From Leishmania martiniquensis (taxonomy: Eukaryota > Euglenozoa > Kinetoplastea > Trypanosomatida > Trypanosomatidae): 64,000 nt of DNA. Positions 1-9,348 of this stretch are shown one piece after another. Location: the NCBI RefSeq assembly GCF_017916325.1, contig NC_090170.1, positions 1,568,501-1,632,500 on the forward strand, written 5' to 3'. The notes under the pieces were generated by a model. It worked only from the letters and a program-made list of their open reading frames with translations, was not told the origin of the DNA and searched no databases. The translations under genes were made by a program, and so were the position numbers. Numbering within the stretch: position 1 is the stretch's first letter; each line of letters begins with the position of its first letter.

Positions 1-690
1 CAGGCGCTGACGTGCCTCTCTTCCCAACCTCACCTCCTACAGCGCACCAACCTCCACCATAATACTTCCTATTTCACCATCGAGTCACGGCCGTGAGTGC
101 TGACGTACCGTTGTCTCTAACTCTTTGCCCACGTCCTAATCTCTCTCCCTCTTCCGCTTCGCGCATCCACCCCCCTCCCCCCGGCGACATCTGCTGTCCA
201 CTTCTTTTTGCTTCGTCCAGGATACAGAGAAGGTGTGGAGGGTGTCGGAGCCGCCACTCGAGGCACGGCGACGAGAGGGACGCCCCGCTGATGTGCTCTT
301 ATTTTCCCTTTTGCTCCATTGCTTCGATTTGATACTCAGTGCTTTTCCCTCTCGTCGTCGCCCTCCCACACACATACGCACACACACACACACACACACA
401 CTTTCGCCCTCTCGCCCGTCGCCCCTTTTGCTCTCTCGTCCTGTTGACGCACTCTGTTTCGCGCTCGTTTGGACTCTGGACGATTCTACAGCCGCGCCGC
501 GGTCAGCATTTTTTTGTTCTGCTTACTAGAGAAGCGCGACATTTTGCGACAGTCACTGGTCCGCATTCATTACCTTAGCGGCTTCCCCATCCAGCGTATT
601 GGCTGCGTTTATGCGTGGGCGCTGAAGAGGCGCACCTCCCCGCTCGGGTCCGAAGTGGCTTTTGAACTCGGACTCCAGCGCTGGCAATTA
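1..690 (+). other. Non-coding leader region upstream of the hydrolase
   Basis: No convincing gene is seen. The stretch is rich in C and T, with a (CA)11 microsatellite at 379-400. Overlapping short open frames here have low-complexity Pro/Ser/Arg or Thr/His composition and look like chance. It is probably the 3' UTR of a gene to the left plus intergenic DNA. Confidence 0.6.
379..401. repeat. (CA)n microsatellite
   Basis: Eleven perfect CA dinucleotides in intergenic DNA. Confidence 0.95.
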
Positions 691-718
691 CGCCCCCCCT
701 CCCTTCTCACACCTCTAG
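691..718 (+). promoter_or_regulatory. Polypyrimidine tract and spliced-leader acceptor AG
   Basis: A C/T-rich run ends in CTCTAG with the AG at 717-718, only 12 nt before the ATG at 731. This is the expected trans-splicing signal and supports that start. Confidence 0.55.
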
Positions 719-730
719 GAAACGGGTACG

Positions 731-1915
731 ATGAGCTTTGGAAGCTTTCTCCTCTCGGCCACACTCTACGTGGTGCTGGTCGCCGTCTTTGTGTCGCTGC
801 TACTGCACATTATGAGTTACCGTTATCGCAGCCAGCAGAACCGCCTTCTCTACTACCCACAGATTCCCCCAGAGAGCCGCGAGGTCTGCGACGACCCGGT
901 CGCGCTCGGCATCCCATACGCAGAGCGCGTGCGCGTTACCACCGTTGATAAAGTGAAATTGTGGGGCTACATGCTATGGCCAGCACCTGCGCCGTCGCTG
1001 GAAAAGGGCAGCAATGGAAGCAGCCACGACTCCGTTGGGAACGCATCTCCTAATGTGGCGACGGGACAGGGAGGCGTGCATGTAGAGGTGGATGCATCGG
1101 GTGGCGGCACAGACAGCGCCAGCCCTGGCAGTACCTTGTCTGGCAGCAGCAGAAGTATTACCCTATCGAGCGGGATGCCAAGCTTTGTGATGCTTTACTT
1201 CCACGGGAACGCCGGTAACGTCGGCCATCGCCTGCCTCTTGCGCAGGCCTTCGTTGCCCACCTGAAGTGCGCAGTGATGATGGTCGACTATCGCGGTTTT
1301 GGCCTCAGCGACGACGCGGAGCAGACGCAGGAGACATTGGAGCTGGATGCGCAGGCCTGCTTTGACTACCTGTGGCACGATCCGCGTGTGCCGCGCGATC
1401 GCATCGTTGTCATGGGCACCAGCCTTGGTGGCGCTGTTTCGATCCACTTGGCCGCTAACCAGCGTTACGCCCGCCGCATTTGTGCTGTAATCGTTGAGAA
1501 CTCCTTCAGCTCCATTGGTGACATGGCCTCTGCACTGAGCCGGCCGATCCTGACGAAACTGGTGAGTCAATGTCCTGGCCTGGCGGTGGGCCTTTTCGAG
1601 TATTACATCAAGCCCCTGGCGCTGCGGATTGATTGGAACAGCGCGCAGAAGGTGAGGAAGGTGGTGGTGCCGATGCTCTTCCTCTCTGGGATGCGTGATG
1701 AGATAGTGCCGCCGGAGCAGATGCGGACATTGTACAAGGCGGCGACCAAGTGTCTGCGCGATGGAAACGGCGGCGACCTCACCGTCCCGCTGCGTCGCTT
1801 TCTTGAGTTCGAGGACGGGCGGCACAACAATCTGTCGCTGATGCCCGGCTACATGAGTGCCCTGCAGGACTTCGTCGCAGACGTACGCAGCGCCGGGGCT
1901 GCTGCCGTCATTTGA
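731..1915 (+). CDS. BEM46/ABHD13-like alpha/beta-hydrolase (serine peptidase family S9-like)
   Basis: A 394-residue membrane-anchored alpha/beta-hydrolase. Residues 5-28 are hydrophobic and should form one N-terminal transmembrane anchor. A Ser/Gly-rich insert at about 95-150 separates strand 1 from the core. The oxyanion motif HGNAGN begins at His158. The nucleophile elbow is GTSLGG with Ser231. Asp323 (MRDEIVPP) and His365 (DGRHNN) complete a catalytic triad. The order and spacing match the BEM46/ABHD13 family, whose substrate is not settled; trypanosomatid members are often listed as peptidase family S09X. The ATG follows an acceptor AG by 12 nt. The insert is longer than I would expect for ABHD13. 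Fold and triad are secure; substrate is unknown. Confidence 0.9.
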   Translation: MSFGSFLLSATLYVVLVAVFVSLLLHIMSYRYRSQQNRLLYYPQIPPESREVCDDPVALGIPYAERVRVTTVDKVKLWGYMLWPAPAPSLEKGSNGSSHDSVGNASPNVATGQGGVHVEVDASGGGTDSASPGSTLSGSSRSITLSSGMPSFVMLYFHGNAGNVGHRLPLAQAFVAHLKCAVMMVDYRGFGLSDDAEQTQETLELDAQACFDYLWHDPRVPRDRIVVMGTSLGGAVSIHLAANQRYARRICAVIVENSFSSIGDMASALSRPILTKLVSQCPGLAVGLFEYYIKPLALRIDWNSAQKVRKVVVPMLFLSGMRDEIVPPEQMRTLYKAATKCLRDGNGGDLTVPLRRFLEFEDGRHNNLSLMPGYMSALQDFVADVRSAGAAAVI

Positions 1916-3502
1916 GTTTAGCGCAGCAGCCCGAGCAGGGCAGAGGTCGCGAAAAGAGAAAGCATCGGAGGCGCATGCCCAGGGTGACGAAGCTGTGTGA
2001 GGCGGAGAAGAGGGGGGGTGAAGCAAGGAAGAGAGCTGCAGAGGCCCTGATGGCTCACTCACTCCCGCTGCTCTCGGGGGGAGGGGAGGGGGCTTGCGAC
2101 GGCGTCATTTCCTTCGCGTCGCTCTCTCTCTTTCTCCGCTCGTTTTTTTTCCTTCCTCTTCTTCACTCTTTCGTTGTTGGCGTTTGTGTGCGGTGCACCT
2201 GCTGCTGTCCCTCCACCCTTTCCGCCATCCCCAACGGCCGCGTTATCGTCGTTTACCCGGCTGCGCTGTTGTGCCTTCGCCGCATTGCCTGCATTTGCGT
2301 GGAGCTGTAGGCCCCTTCGCCTCTCATGGCAGGGGGCAGTCGACGATGCTCCCCATCTCTTTTGCTCTGTGCTGTAATATCTGCCGCCCTCGTGCCGAGC
2401 ATCTGTGCATATGCCCCGTTGCGTCAACGGTTGACTCGTATCGTCCCGATGTCGCGCTCTGCTTGGCACGCATTCTCGTCATCCAGCACTTAAACGAAGA
2501 TGGAAGGGATGGGGGTGGAAAGGGGAGGGCAAGGCGGCGTGGGGAGAAGGTGCGTGCATGGTGGAGCGTGCTCCCTGCCGACTGCTTCCTCACTCTCCCC
2601 CACGCCTCGCTTGCGTTTGCCTTCGGCGCGTTTTGGTTACGCCCCCTTGCTGTGCCCTTTCCTCTCGGAGGTTCACATCGTATATGATCGTTGCCGCATA
2701 TCCCTGTTTCGCTCTTGTACTCGTCTTTCCGCGGCCTCCGTGGATTCTGTCCTGTGGGTGAGACTCGCTTCGACGTTTACGATGAGCAGCCGAGTGCGCG
2801 GAAGCACCGGTACCGCGGCCGGTGCAACTCGCTGAGCCTTCGGGTCTGGTGCGCGTAGGTGCCTCTCTTTTTCGCATGCATATGCAAAAGTGCGCGTGCT
2901 TGAGTGGGTAGCTTGCTCGTGGGCTGAGCGAGCTCGTTGCAGCATCCATGCCCATGCTACCCTGGCTCTCGGATAGGTTTCGCAGGTACCGGAGAGAGCG
3001 TGGGGAGAGGGACTCTTGTCTGCGCCAGTGCACCGTGGTAGTCGCCTATGCCCTCGTTTGCCACGTGGTGCTCGCGCCATGGGTGGGCAACAACTATGCA
3101 TCCCCATAGTGTGTGTGACGCCTGCCGCCACATTGGTCCTCTCCATTTTTCCGGTCTCTTCGCTTTCTTTCCCTGCTGCGTCCGCGCGCTGCCTCTTCCC
3201 CCTCCCTTGCTTCCTCTCCCTTCATCCATTTCTTCTCTTGCCTGCTGTTATTGTGTGTGTGCGTCTGGGGTGAAGAGAGACGTGGAAAAGAACAGCAGCG
3301 ACGAAATCGCTGAACCCAAAGGGACAAAGTTGCTTCGCCTGCTGGCACCTCTCCAAGGGCGCCCTCCCGTCACCTCATCACACCTCTGGCCTCACTGCTT
3401 GCGTGTGCGTCATCGCTTCGCGCCACAGCCAATCAAGCTTCGGTGGCCTCAATCGCGATTGGGTGTACCGGCTCCTTGCTCTGCTGCGTCGCTGCCCTCG
3501 CC
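1916..3502 (+). other. Intergenic region, no gene seen
   Basis: About 1.6 kb of T/C-rich sequence with short frames of Arg/Pro/Ser composition. It should hold the hydrolase 3' UTR and the helicase 5' UTR. A likely acceptor AG for the helicase is at 3427-3428. Confidence 0.6.
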
Positions 3503-5587
3503 ATGGCCAATACATGGGAGTCGATGAAGGGGGCCAAGCTTAGTCCACCGACCTTGTCCTTCCTTCGCGAACATATGAAGTTCACAACCATGGCCCCTGT
3601 CCAGGCTCGCACCATCCCGCTCTTCCTGACGAACTACGATGTCGTTGTGGAGGCGATCACTGGTAGCGGGAAGACGTTCGCATACCTTATTCCGTGTCTG
3701 GAGATGCTGCTGCGCCCACGGTGCCGCGAAGTGGCGCAGGAGTACAGGAACGCCGTCTTTGCCGTTCTCGTGCTGCCATCGAGGGAGCTGGCGCAGCAGG
3801 TGTTTCAGCTTGTCAAGCGAATGCTGCACTATGTCACGAAGGAGTACAACAACGGCAGCCCCGCCAACGGTCTTCCCGCTTACTCGTACCAGTGTTACAT
3901 CGGCGGCCGCGACATCCAGCGCGACGTCGAGGACCTCAACAGGCATGGCGGCAACGTGCTCGTCGGAACACCGGGCCGTCTCTACGAGCTGCTCGTCTCC
4001 TCCAAGTACGCGAACCTCTTCCACCTCAGTCAGTTTGAGCTTCTCATTCTCGACGAGGCCGATAAACTGCTTGAGTTCGGCTTCAAGGCAAAGCTCGATG
4101 CGATTCTGAAACGGCTACCGAAGCAGCGGCGCACCGGTCTGTTCAGCGCGACGCAGACAAAGGAGCTGGCAGAGCTGGCACGGGCGGGCATGCGCAACCC
4201 AGTTTCCGTCACCGTCCGTATCGCCTCCCTCAACTCCGCCAATGCGGACGCTGCAAAGCCGCAGATACCAGAGCAGCTCTCCAACTTCTATGCCTTCACT
4301 CGGGCGTCAGAGAAGCTAGACCGCCTCGTCGAGTTCCTGGAATCGCACAAGGCCGAGAAGGTGCTCGTGTACGTCATGACCTGTGCCAGCGTGGAGTGGC
4401 TGTACGAAGCGCTGGCGGCGGTGCTGTGCAAAGACGATGCGGACAACATCTTTGCTCTCCACGGCCAAATGAAATTAGAGAAGCGACAGCGGGTGCACCG
4501 GCAGGTGACGAAGCGGTCACGTTGCGTGCTTGTCTGCACCGACGTCGCGGCACGTGGCCTGGATATCCCGGAGGTCGGGGTAGTGCTGCAGTACGACCCG
4601 CCGGTGGACCCCAACACGTTCATTCACCGCATCGGCCGCACAGCGCGCATGGGGCGCAGTGGGGCGAGTCTGGTCTTTCTCATGCCGCAGGAGCTTGAGT
4701 ACATCAACTTTATGCGACTACAGAACGTAGTGCTGCAGGCACTAGACGAGGAGCGCGACAGCATCGACGCTGCCGCAGATCTGGTGCGTAACATGAGCGC
4801 GCGGCGCACGATGCTGAGCTCCGAGCTGCCTGATAAGCGCAAGGCGATTCATCAGGCGCACCGTGAGAAGCAGCTAAGCCGGCAAGAGCGCCGCCAGCAG
4901 CTGCGCGAGGCGCATCAAGCGATGGTGGAAGGGAAGAGCAAGCGACTAGCAAAGAAAAAGGAGGTGATGGGCGATATGTGCGAGAGTCCCTCGATTCTCG
5001 CTCTGCGTCGAGAGGAGTGCCACAACCCAAAGCTACTGAACCTCGCCGCCCGCGCCTTCGTGTCGTTCCTGCGGGCGTACAAGGAGCATGAGTGCCGCTA
5101 CATCTTTCAACTGCAACTCATCGACCTTACCGACCTCACGCACAGCTTTGCGCTGTTTAAGATTCCCAGCTGCGGCGAGATCAAGAGGATGCGTGTGCTG
5201 CGTATTCCTCTGCAAGATGAATTCGCTGCGTTTGTGAAGCAGATGGCAACTGCCCTGCGAGAGAAGCGCCAGCGTGACGCCGAGCGGCAGGCGGCCAAGG
5301 ACGACGACGGCGATGAAGGCCCGGATGTGAAGAGGCACCGCACAGAGCGCAATGAGAAGCTGGAGGCGCTGAAGCTGCTGAAAATGTCCAAGTCAGAGCG
5401 CAGCCGCGCCTGGAAACAGGCGGAGCTTGACGAGCTACTCAAAGATAGCTACTACGTCAAGATGGAGCGGCGCGGAAAGGTGAAGCAGCACGTGGTGGAC
5501 GAGAAGATGGGCATGAACGCCATCGAAAACTCTTTCATGAGTGCGCGAGAGCGGAAGGAGGCGCAGCTTACCCGAAAGGCAAGCTGA
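3503..5587 (+). CDS. SPB4: DEAD-box ATP-dependent RNA helicase, DDX55/Spb4-like
   Basis: A 694-residue DEAD-box helicase. The frame is open from a GTG at 3443, but the first ATG is at 3503, and starting there puts the conserved W5 just ahead of the Q motif, as in DDX55/Spb4. Visible motifs are motif I AITGSGKT (51-58), PSRELAQ, TPGR, DEAD (184-187), SAT (215-217), ARGLD and HRIGRTARMGRSG (from His375). A C-terminal block around NLAARAFVSFLRAYKEHECR matches the DUF4217-type extension of the Spb4/DDX55/DDX18 group, followed by a Lys/Arg-rich tail. The family acts in the nucleolus on 60S subunit precursors. Helicase identity is secure; Spb4 rather than a sister clade rests on the N-terminal WESM and the extension. 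Confidence 0.9.
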   Translation: MANTWESMKGAKLSPPTLSFLREHMKFTTMAPVQARTIPLFLTNYDVVVEAITGSGKTFAYLIPCLEMLLRPRCREVAQEYRNAVFAVLVLPSRELAQQVFQLVKRMLHYVTKEYNNGSPANGLPAYSYQCYIGGRDIQRDVEDLNRHGGNVLVGTPGRLYELLVSSKYANLFHLSQFELLILDEADKLLEFGFKAKLDAILKRLPKQRRTGLFSATQTKELAELARAGMRNPVSVTVRIASLNSANADAAKPQIPEQLSNFYAFTRASEKLDRLVEFLESHKAEKVLVYVMTCASVEWLYEALAAVLCKDDADNIFALHGQMKLEKRQRVHRQVTKRSRCVLVCTDVAARGLDIPEVGVVLQYDPPVDPNTFIHRIGRTARMGRSGASLVFLMPQELEYINFMRLQNVVLQALDEERDSIDAAADLVRNMSARRTMLSSELPDKRKAIHQAHREKQLSRQERRQQLREAHQAMVEGKSKRLAKKKEVMGDMCESPSILALRREECHNPKLLNLAARAFVSFLRAYKEHECRYIFQLQLIDLTDLTHSFALFKIPSCGEIKRMRVLRIPLQDEFAAFVKQMATALREKRQRDAERQAAKDDDGDEGPDVKRHRTERNEKLEALKLLKMSKSERSRAWKQAELDELLKDSYYVKMERRGKVKQHVVDEKMGMNAIENSFMSARERKEAQLTRKAS

Positions 5588-6828
5588 GTGGCACCCCGCA
5601 CTACATGAGGGTCAAATCGACGCGGAGAAGGCGGCGACATCTCAGGCGCAGCGAAAGATGGATTGTGCGAGTGCTGCTGCCTCTGCATGTCTTCCTCGCA
5701 TGCATCTCTCTCCGGGTATCTGAACGAAAGATGACACGTTGACTCGCCGCACACACGCACACACATCTGCTCATTGGCTTGCTACAGTGTCTTACGTCAT
5801 GGAGCCCTAATGGACCCCTTCTCCCCCTCCTCCACCTCAAGTGGTGGACGGCGTCGGTGGTGAGGTAACACTGCTCTACTGCTCCCCTCCACGGGAGGTG
5901 CCTTGCGCGTGCTCACAGAGCGGGAGAGCCAAGGAGGCTAACACACGATTAAGCAACTCAAAAGGAGCCCCCCAGAGACTTTTTTTTAGGGGGTGAAGGG
6001 GAGTGGGACGAATTGAAGATGAGGCATCTTGAAACGCGGCCCTGAGCGTCACAATAAGGACAAGCAATAGTGACGCAGGCCACAAAAAAGAGGAGGAGGA
6101 GTGGGGGCAAGGGAAGGGAGATGGGGTGGTGGTGGCCGCAATGCAGAGAGCAGCCATCCGCTGCTCAGCGGCAGCGATGGTCGATCGACATCTCACTTCT
6201 TACTTTTGCCAGAAGCGAGTGGCGCGCCATTCTGTTGGCGTGCGCGGTACCTTGCACATCTCTCGAGAGAAGAGCGCACGACGACTCATGTCGGCTGTCG
6301 TCGGCGCTTTTTTTTTGTTTTCCCTTTCCTGACCACCCTTGCGCACCCCCGCCCCTAAGGAGGGCCCACCATTTTTGACACTCGCTCTTCCCCCTTCTTC
6401 ACCGCTTGTACCTCGCCTCTTCTCTGGGCCTCTTTTCTTCTAGTGAATGTGTGCGCTGCGCGTCAGGCAATGGGGGGGAGAGGGAAGTTTGCCAGGGGAG
6501 CTGTACGCGCCGCCGAAACGAACGGCACATCAGACTTTTGCCCACGAGCGCTTGCTCTACGTCAACGTTATGCTATGATAAGCGCACCCTCCCAGCGGAA
6601 CCTCTCTCATTCTTTCTGGCCTGGGCGCGCGCTTCTGCGTAGACGAGCACAGTGCAGCGTCAGCCGGTGCCCCCCTTCTCCCTCCTCTGCTACAGACTTT
6701 TGATGCCCTTCTCTCCCTCCCTCTCTGCGCTCTGAACTGTTTTCACTTTCCTCGGCTGCTGCTGCACGCACGGAACGGCATTCCTTGCTTGTGAAGCTGT
6801 GGCCTCTCAAGAAGCGGAGGTCTGTGTG
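5588..6828 (+). other. Intergenic region, no gene seen
   Basis: About 1.2 kb of UTR/intergenic DNA. It contains T and C runs and two strong polypyrimidine blocks (about 6670-6700 and 6705-6755) that are candidate trans-splicing signals for the next gene. No open frame has convincing protein composition. Confidence 0.6.
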
Positions 6829-7998
6829 ATGCTGAAGGACTACTACGCCATTCTTGATGTTCTGCCGCGCGCCTCCGGCGAGGAGATTCGCCGCGCCTTC
6901 AAGCGTTTGGCACTCCAGTTTCATCCGGACAAGATTGGCGGTGACGCGGCGGCAGAGGTAGCTTCCACAGCACACACTGACGAGCACGGTCTCACCACAA
7001 GCAGAGCAGATACTTTATCGGCCACCGCTGAAACTGCCCGCTTAGATGCAGTGTCGACCTCGCGCCAATTGCGCGCGAGGGACTTCACGGACATTCAAGA
7101 GGCCTATGAGGTCCTGGGTGACGTCGCTCGGCGCTACCTATATGACATGAACTACAACGAGTTGTTGGCTCTTCAGCAGCAGCGTCAGGAGGAGGAGCAG
7201 CATCGCTGCGACGCCCACGCGCGAACTGTGGCCGAAGCAGTGAGGCGGGTTCAAGAGCGCGAGCGCTTGCGTCAGCAGCAGCAGCAGCAACAGAATCATC
7301 AGCCACACCACACCGACACATTTTCGGCAGCTGACTCTAGCAGCACCTCCGCGGGCCTTCGCACCAACGCCCTTGGTTCCTCTCTGCTCCAGTACACCCC
7401 GCTCCCCGCTCGGGGGAAAGAAGAGGAGGCCACAGGAGCTTCTTTGCTGCCCGTGCTGAGCGGCGATGCGGTGCAGAGCAAACAAGGGCGCCAAAAGCTA
7501 GAGCCAGCAGAGGAAAGGGGGGACAGCTGGTCGATAGAGGACCTTGAGGGTCGTGTGCGTGGCGACGGCCGAGCGTTGGGCGCTCGTTACTGTTCCACCA
7601 TGCCGACACGGCCGCGCGAGGATGGCAGCCGCGATGATGAAGTCCGATCACGAAGAGAGGGCGGTGACCGCGATACTAACGAGTTTGCAGCCTCATATCA
7701 ATACCAGACGCGCATCAGCTGCTCAGGCACCAAACACGCACGGCAGCGCATGGCGGCAACCGCGCCGCCCGCTTGTGTGCTTGCAGGCCCGGTAACGTTC
7801 AGCTGGGGTGATGCGGCCACCCAGACTTGCCCCTCTGTATCAGTGCGCGGCCGATCGCGAGAGAGACGGTGGCACCGTCACGCGCCGCCGCGCGACGGCG
7901 AAGAGACTGCGGAGCCCGAGCGGCCACTAGAGTACTACTATCAGCGCTCTATCGAACGCACACTGCGCGTCTTTTTCGGTGTACCCCATCTTGAGTGA
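6829..7998 (+). CDS. J-domain (DnaJ-like) protein with an interrupted J domain
   Basis: A 389-residue protein with an N-terminal J domain. An open frame extends upstream to a GTG, but the first ATG is at 6829 and gives MLKDYYAILDV, the classic start of a J domain. Helix II and the HPD triad (32-34, FHPDK) are present. About 45 Ala/Thr/Ser-rich residues then separate HPD from a helix-III-like segment (DFTDIQEAYEVLGD). A heptaglutamine follows in a basic region, and the remaining two thirds is charged low-complexity sequence ending in a conserved-looking SIERTLRVFFGVPHLE. No Gly/Phe region, zinc finger or DnaJ C-terminal domain is visible, so it resembles a class III (type C) J protein that would stimulate an Hsp70. 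Client and location are unknown. Confidence 0.85.
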   Translation: MLKDYYAILDVLPRASGEEIRRAFKRLALQFHPDKIGGDAAAEVASTAHTDEHGLTTSRADTLSATAETARLDAVSTSRQLRARDFTDIQEAYEVLGDVARRYLYDMNYNELLALQQQRQEEEQHRCDAHARTVAEAVRRVQERERLRQQQQQQQNHQPHHTDTFSAADSSSTSAGLRTNALGSSLLQYTPLPARGKEEEATGASLLPVLSGDAVQSKQGRQKLEPAEERGDSWSIEDLEGRVRGDGRALGARYCSTMPTRPREDGSRDDEVRSRREGGDRDTNEFAASYQYQTRISCSGTKHARQRMAATAPPACVLAGPVTFSWGDAATQTCPSVSVRGRSRERRWHRHAPPRDGEETAEPERPLEYYYQRSIERTLRVFFGVPHLE

Positions 7999-8326
7999 GA
8001 CATGGTGCTCCCTGCTTTTCATCTCTCAGACCCTCCCTGGGAACGCGTTTTGATAGTGTACGGACCACTTTTTTTTTCAACCACTGCGCTCTCTTGCCCC
8101 TTCACCGTGCGACCGTGAAGGGATGCGTCAACCTGTCTGTGTGTCTGTCTGTGTGTGTCTGTGTGTATTTTGGATTCGTTGGTGAACTGCCTCACCCCGC
8201 CCCCGCGTGTGCGCCACACGACCGCTTTATTCATAAAGCATTTTGATCTTCTCCTCCTCTTTTACTTCTGCCATTAGCGCGGGGCTCACAGAATGTACAA
8301 TAGCCCTCTTTTGCACGTGTGCGTAC

Positions 8327-8344
8327 GTGTGTGTGTGTGTGTGT
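8327..8344. repeat. (GT)9 microsatellite
   Basis: Nine perfect GT units in intergenic DNA. Confidence 0.95.
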
Positions 8345-8950
8345 GAGCGTTTCCTCTGCTTCTGCTATTATGAACTTGCCGGCCGGATGCCGCTCCTCCA
8401 CACCGCTTTCCCGCGTCACCTTTACTTCAATCGTTTCCTGTGATTGGGGCGCCGGATGGGCGCGCGTGCCTGCTGCGTTTCTATGCCATTGCAATGCCGC
8501 AGCAACAGACATGGTAACGTGGAGGGCGCGGCTATCCTCTCTTCTCGCTCAACAGGAGGGGGGCGCTCAGCGAAAGAGAACCACAGCGCGTGCTTTTACA
8601 AGTGGAAGACGCCCTCGCAGACAAAGAGGGTGAGGGACTCATATACTTACCTCTTGATGGCAGAGCAGAGACGTCTACTGTGCAGCCTGGTGGACCTCAG
8701 TATAGCACGTTGGGGCGCCAGGGCAACGAGCGCCTGCGCAGGTCGAGGTGGTGGGTGTGGCGGGATCGTAGAGGCTATGCGCCTTCCCCCTCTCGAAAAG
8801 AAGGGGGCACCGTTTCAACGGAAGTTAACGGCTGCTTGCGCTTATGCGAGCCGCTGACGGTTGCGGGCGGCGGTACCCTGCGCGCTCTCTCGAGCGCACG
8901 CGCCAACACAGACACCTCTTCCGATGATATTCATCTCTGCCAAATGATCT

Positions 8951-8990
8951 GCTTTCCTCTCTCTCTTGCTGTGACCTACGCGAATGATAG
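8951..8990 (+). promoter_or_regulatory. Polypyrimidine tract and acceptor AG before the 113-residue gene
   Basis: The run GCTTTCCTCTCTCTCTTGCT is followed by GATAG with the AG at 8989-8990. The first ATG after it is 9007, which would give a 16-nt leader remainder and sets the start of the small gene. Confidence 0.5.
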
Positions 8991-9006
8991 ACAATCGGCG
9001 AGTGCG

Positions 9007-9348
9007 ATGCTCACGCCGTCGGCCGCCGCGGCCGACGTGGGGGAAGTCACGGAGGCCGATCTGGCCCTTCGCTTTCTGAACCACTGCCTCAGTAATGCAG
9101 TGCAGGTGCATTACCTCGTCACTAGCTCTTTTCAAGGGGGTGACTGGCAAACCTCCACGCTTCTGGGAGCTGAGGTCCAAACGTATATGCGGGAACTTCT
9201 TGCTGCCTATGCAGCCAACAGCGCGCTTCGACGCCAACTCGTGTCCGGAGACTCTTTGTATTACCTTCAGTGTTTGACAGATGAGACAACACGGACAGAC
9301 TTCGTGCGTGTTGCGGCAGCACCGTCTTTTCCCTTTGCGTCTTCCTGA
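9007..9348 (+). CDS. Hypothetical protein, 113 aa, helical
   Basis: I do not recognise this protein. The ATG at 9007 is the first after a good polypyrimidine/AG signal. An in-frame ATG at 8944 would add 21 residues but lies within the pyrimidine tract. Unlike chance frames nearby, the product has balanced composition, with amphipathic helical stretches (ADLALRFLNHCLSN, YMRELLAAYAANSALRRQL) and an acidic N-terminus. No signal peptide or membrane span is seen. It lies between a J-domain gene and the KKT3-like gene. It is most likely a small conserved trypanosomatid protein; function unknown. A near-perfect palindrome covers codons 4-11. Confidence 0.6.
   Translation: MLTPSAAAADVGEVTEADLALRFLNHCLSNAVQVHYLVTSSFQGGDWQTSTLLGAEVQTYMRELLAAYAANSALRRQLVSGDSLYYLQCLTDETTRTDFVRVAAAPSFPFASS

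Larger units (their letters stand above)
7999..9006 (+). other. Intergenic region, no gene seen
   Basis: UTR and intergenic DNA with TG-rich tracts at about 8137-8168 and (GT)9 at 8327-8344. The frame of the next gene is open back to a GTG at 8590, but that part has no ATG before 8944 and mixed composition, so I do not include it in the gene. Confidence 0.55.

Noticed and set aside
379..401. Regular short repeats that might suggest an array
   Set aside because: These are dinucleotide microsatellites with no spacers; a CRISPR array is not expected in a eukaryote and none is present.
1163..2062. 299-codon minus-strand open frame
   Set aside because: It overlaps the hydrolase gene, whose catalytic motifs are intact. 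GC-rich coding DNA gives long antisense frames, and this product has no recognisable domain.
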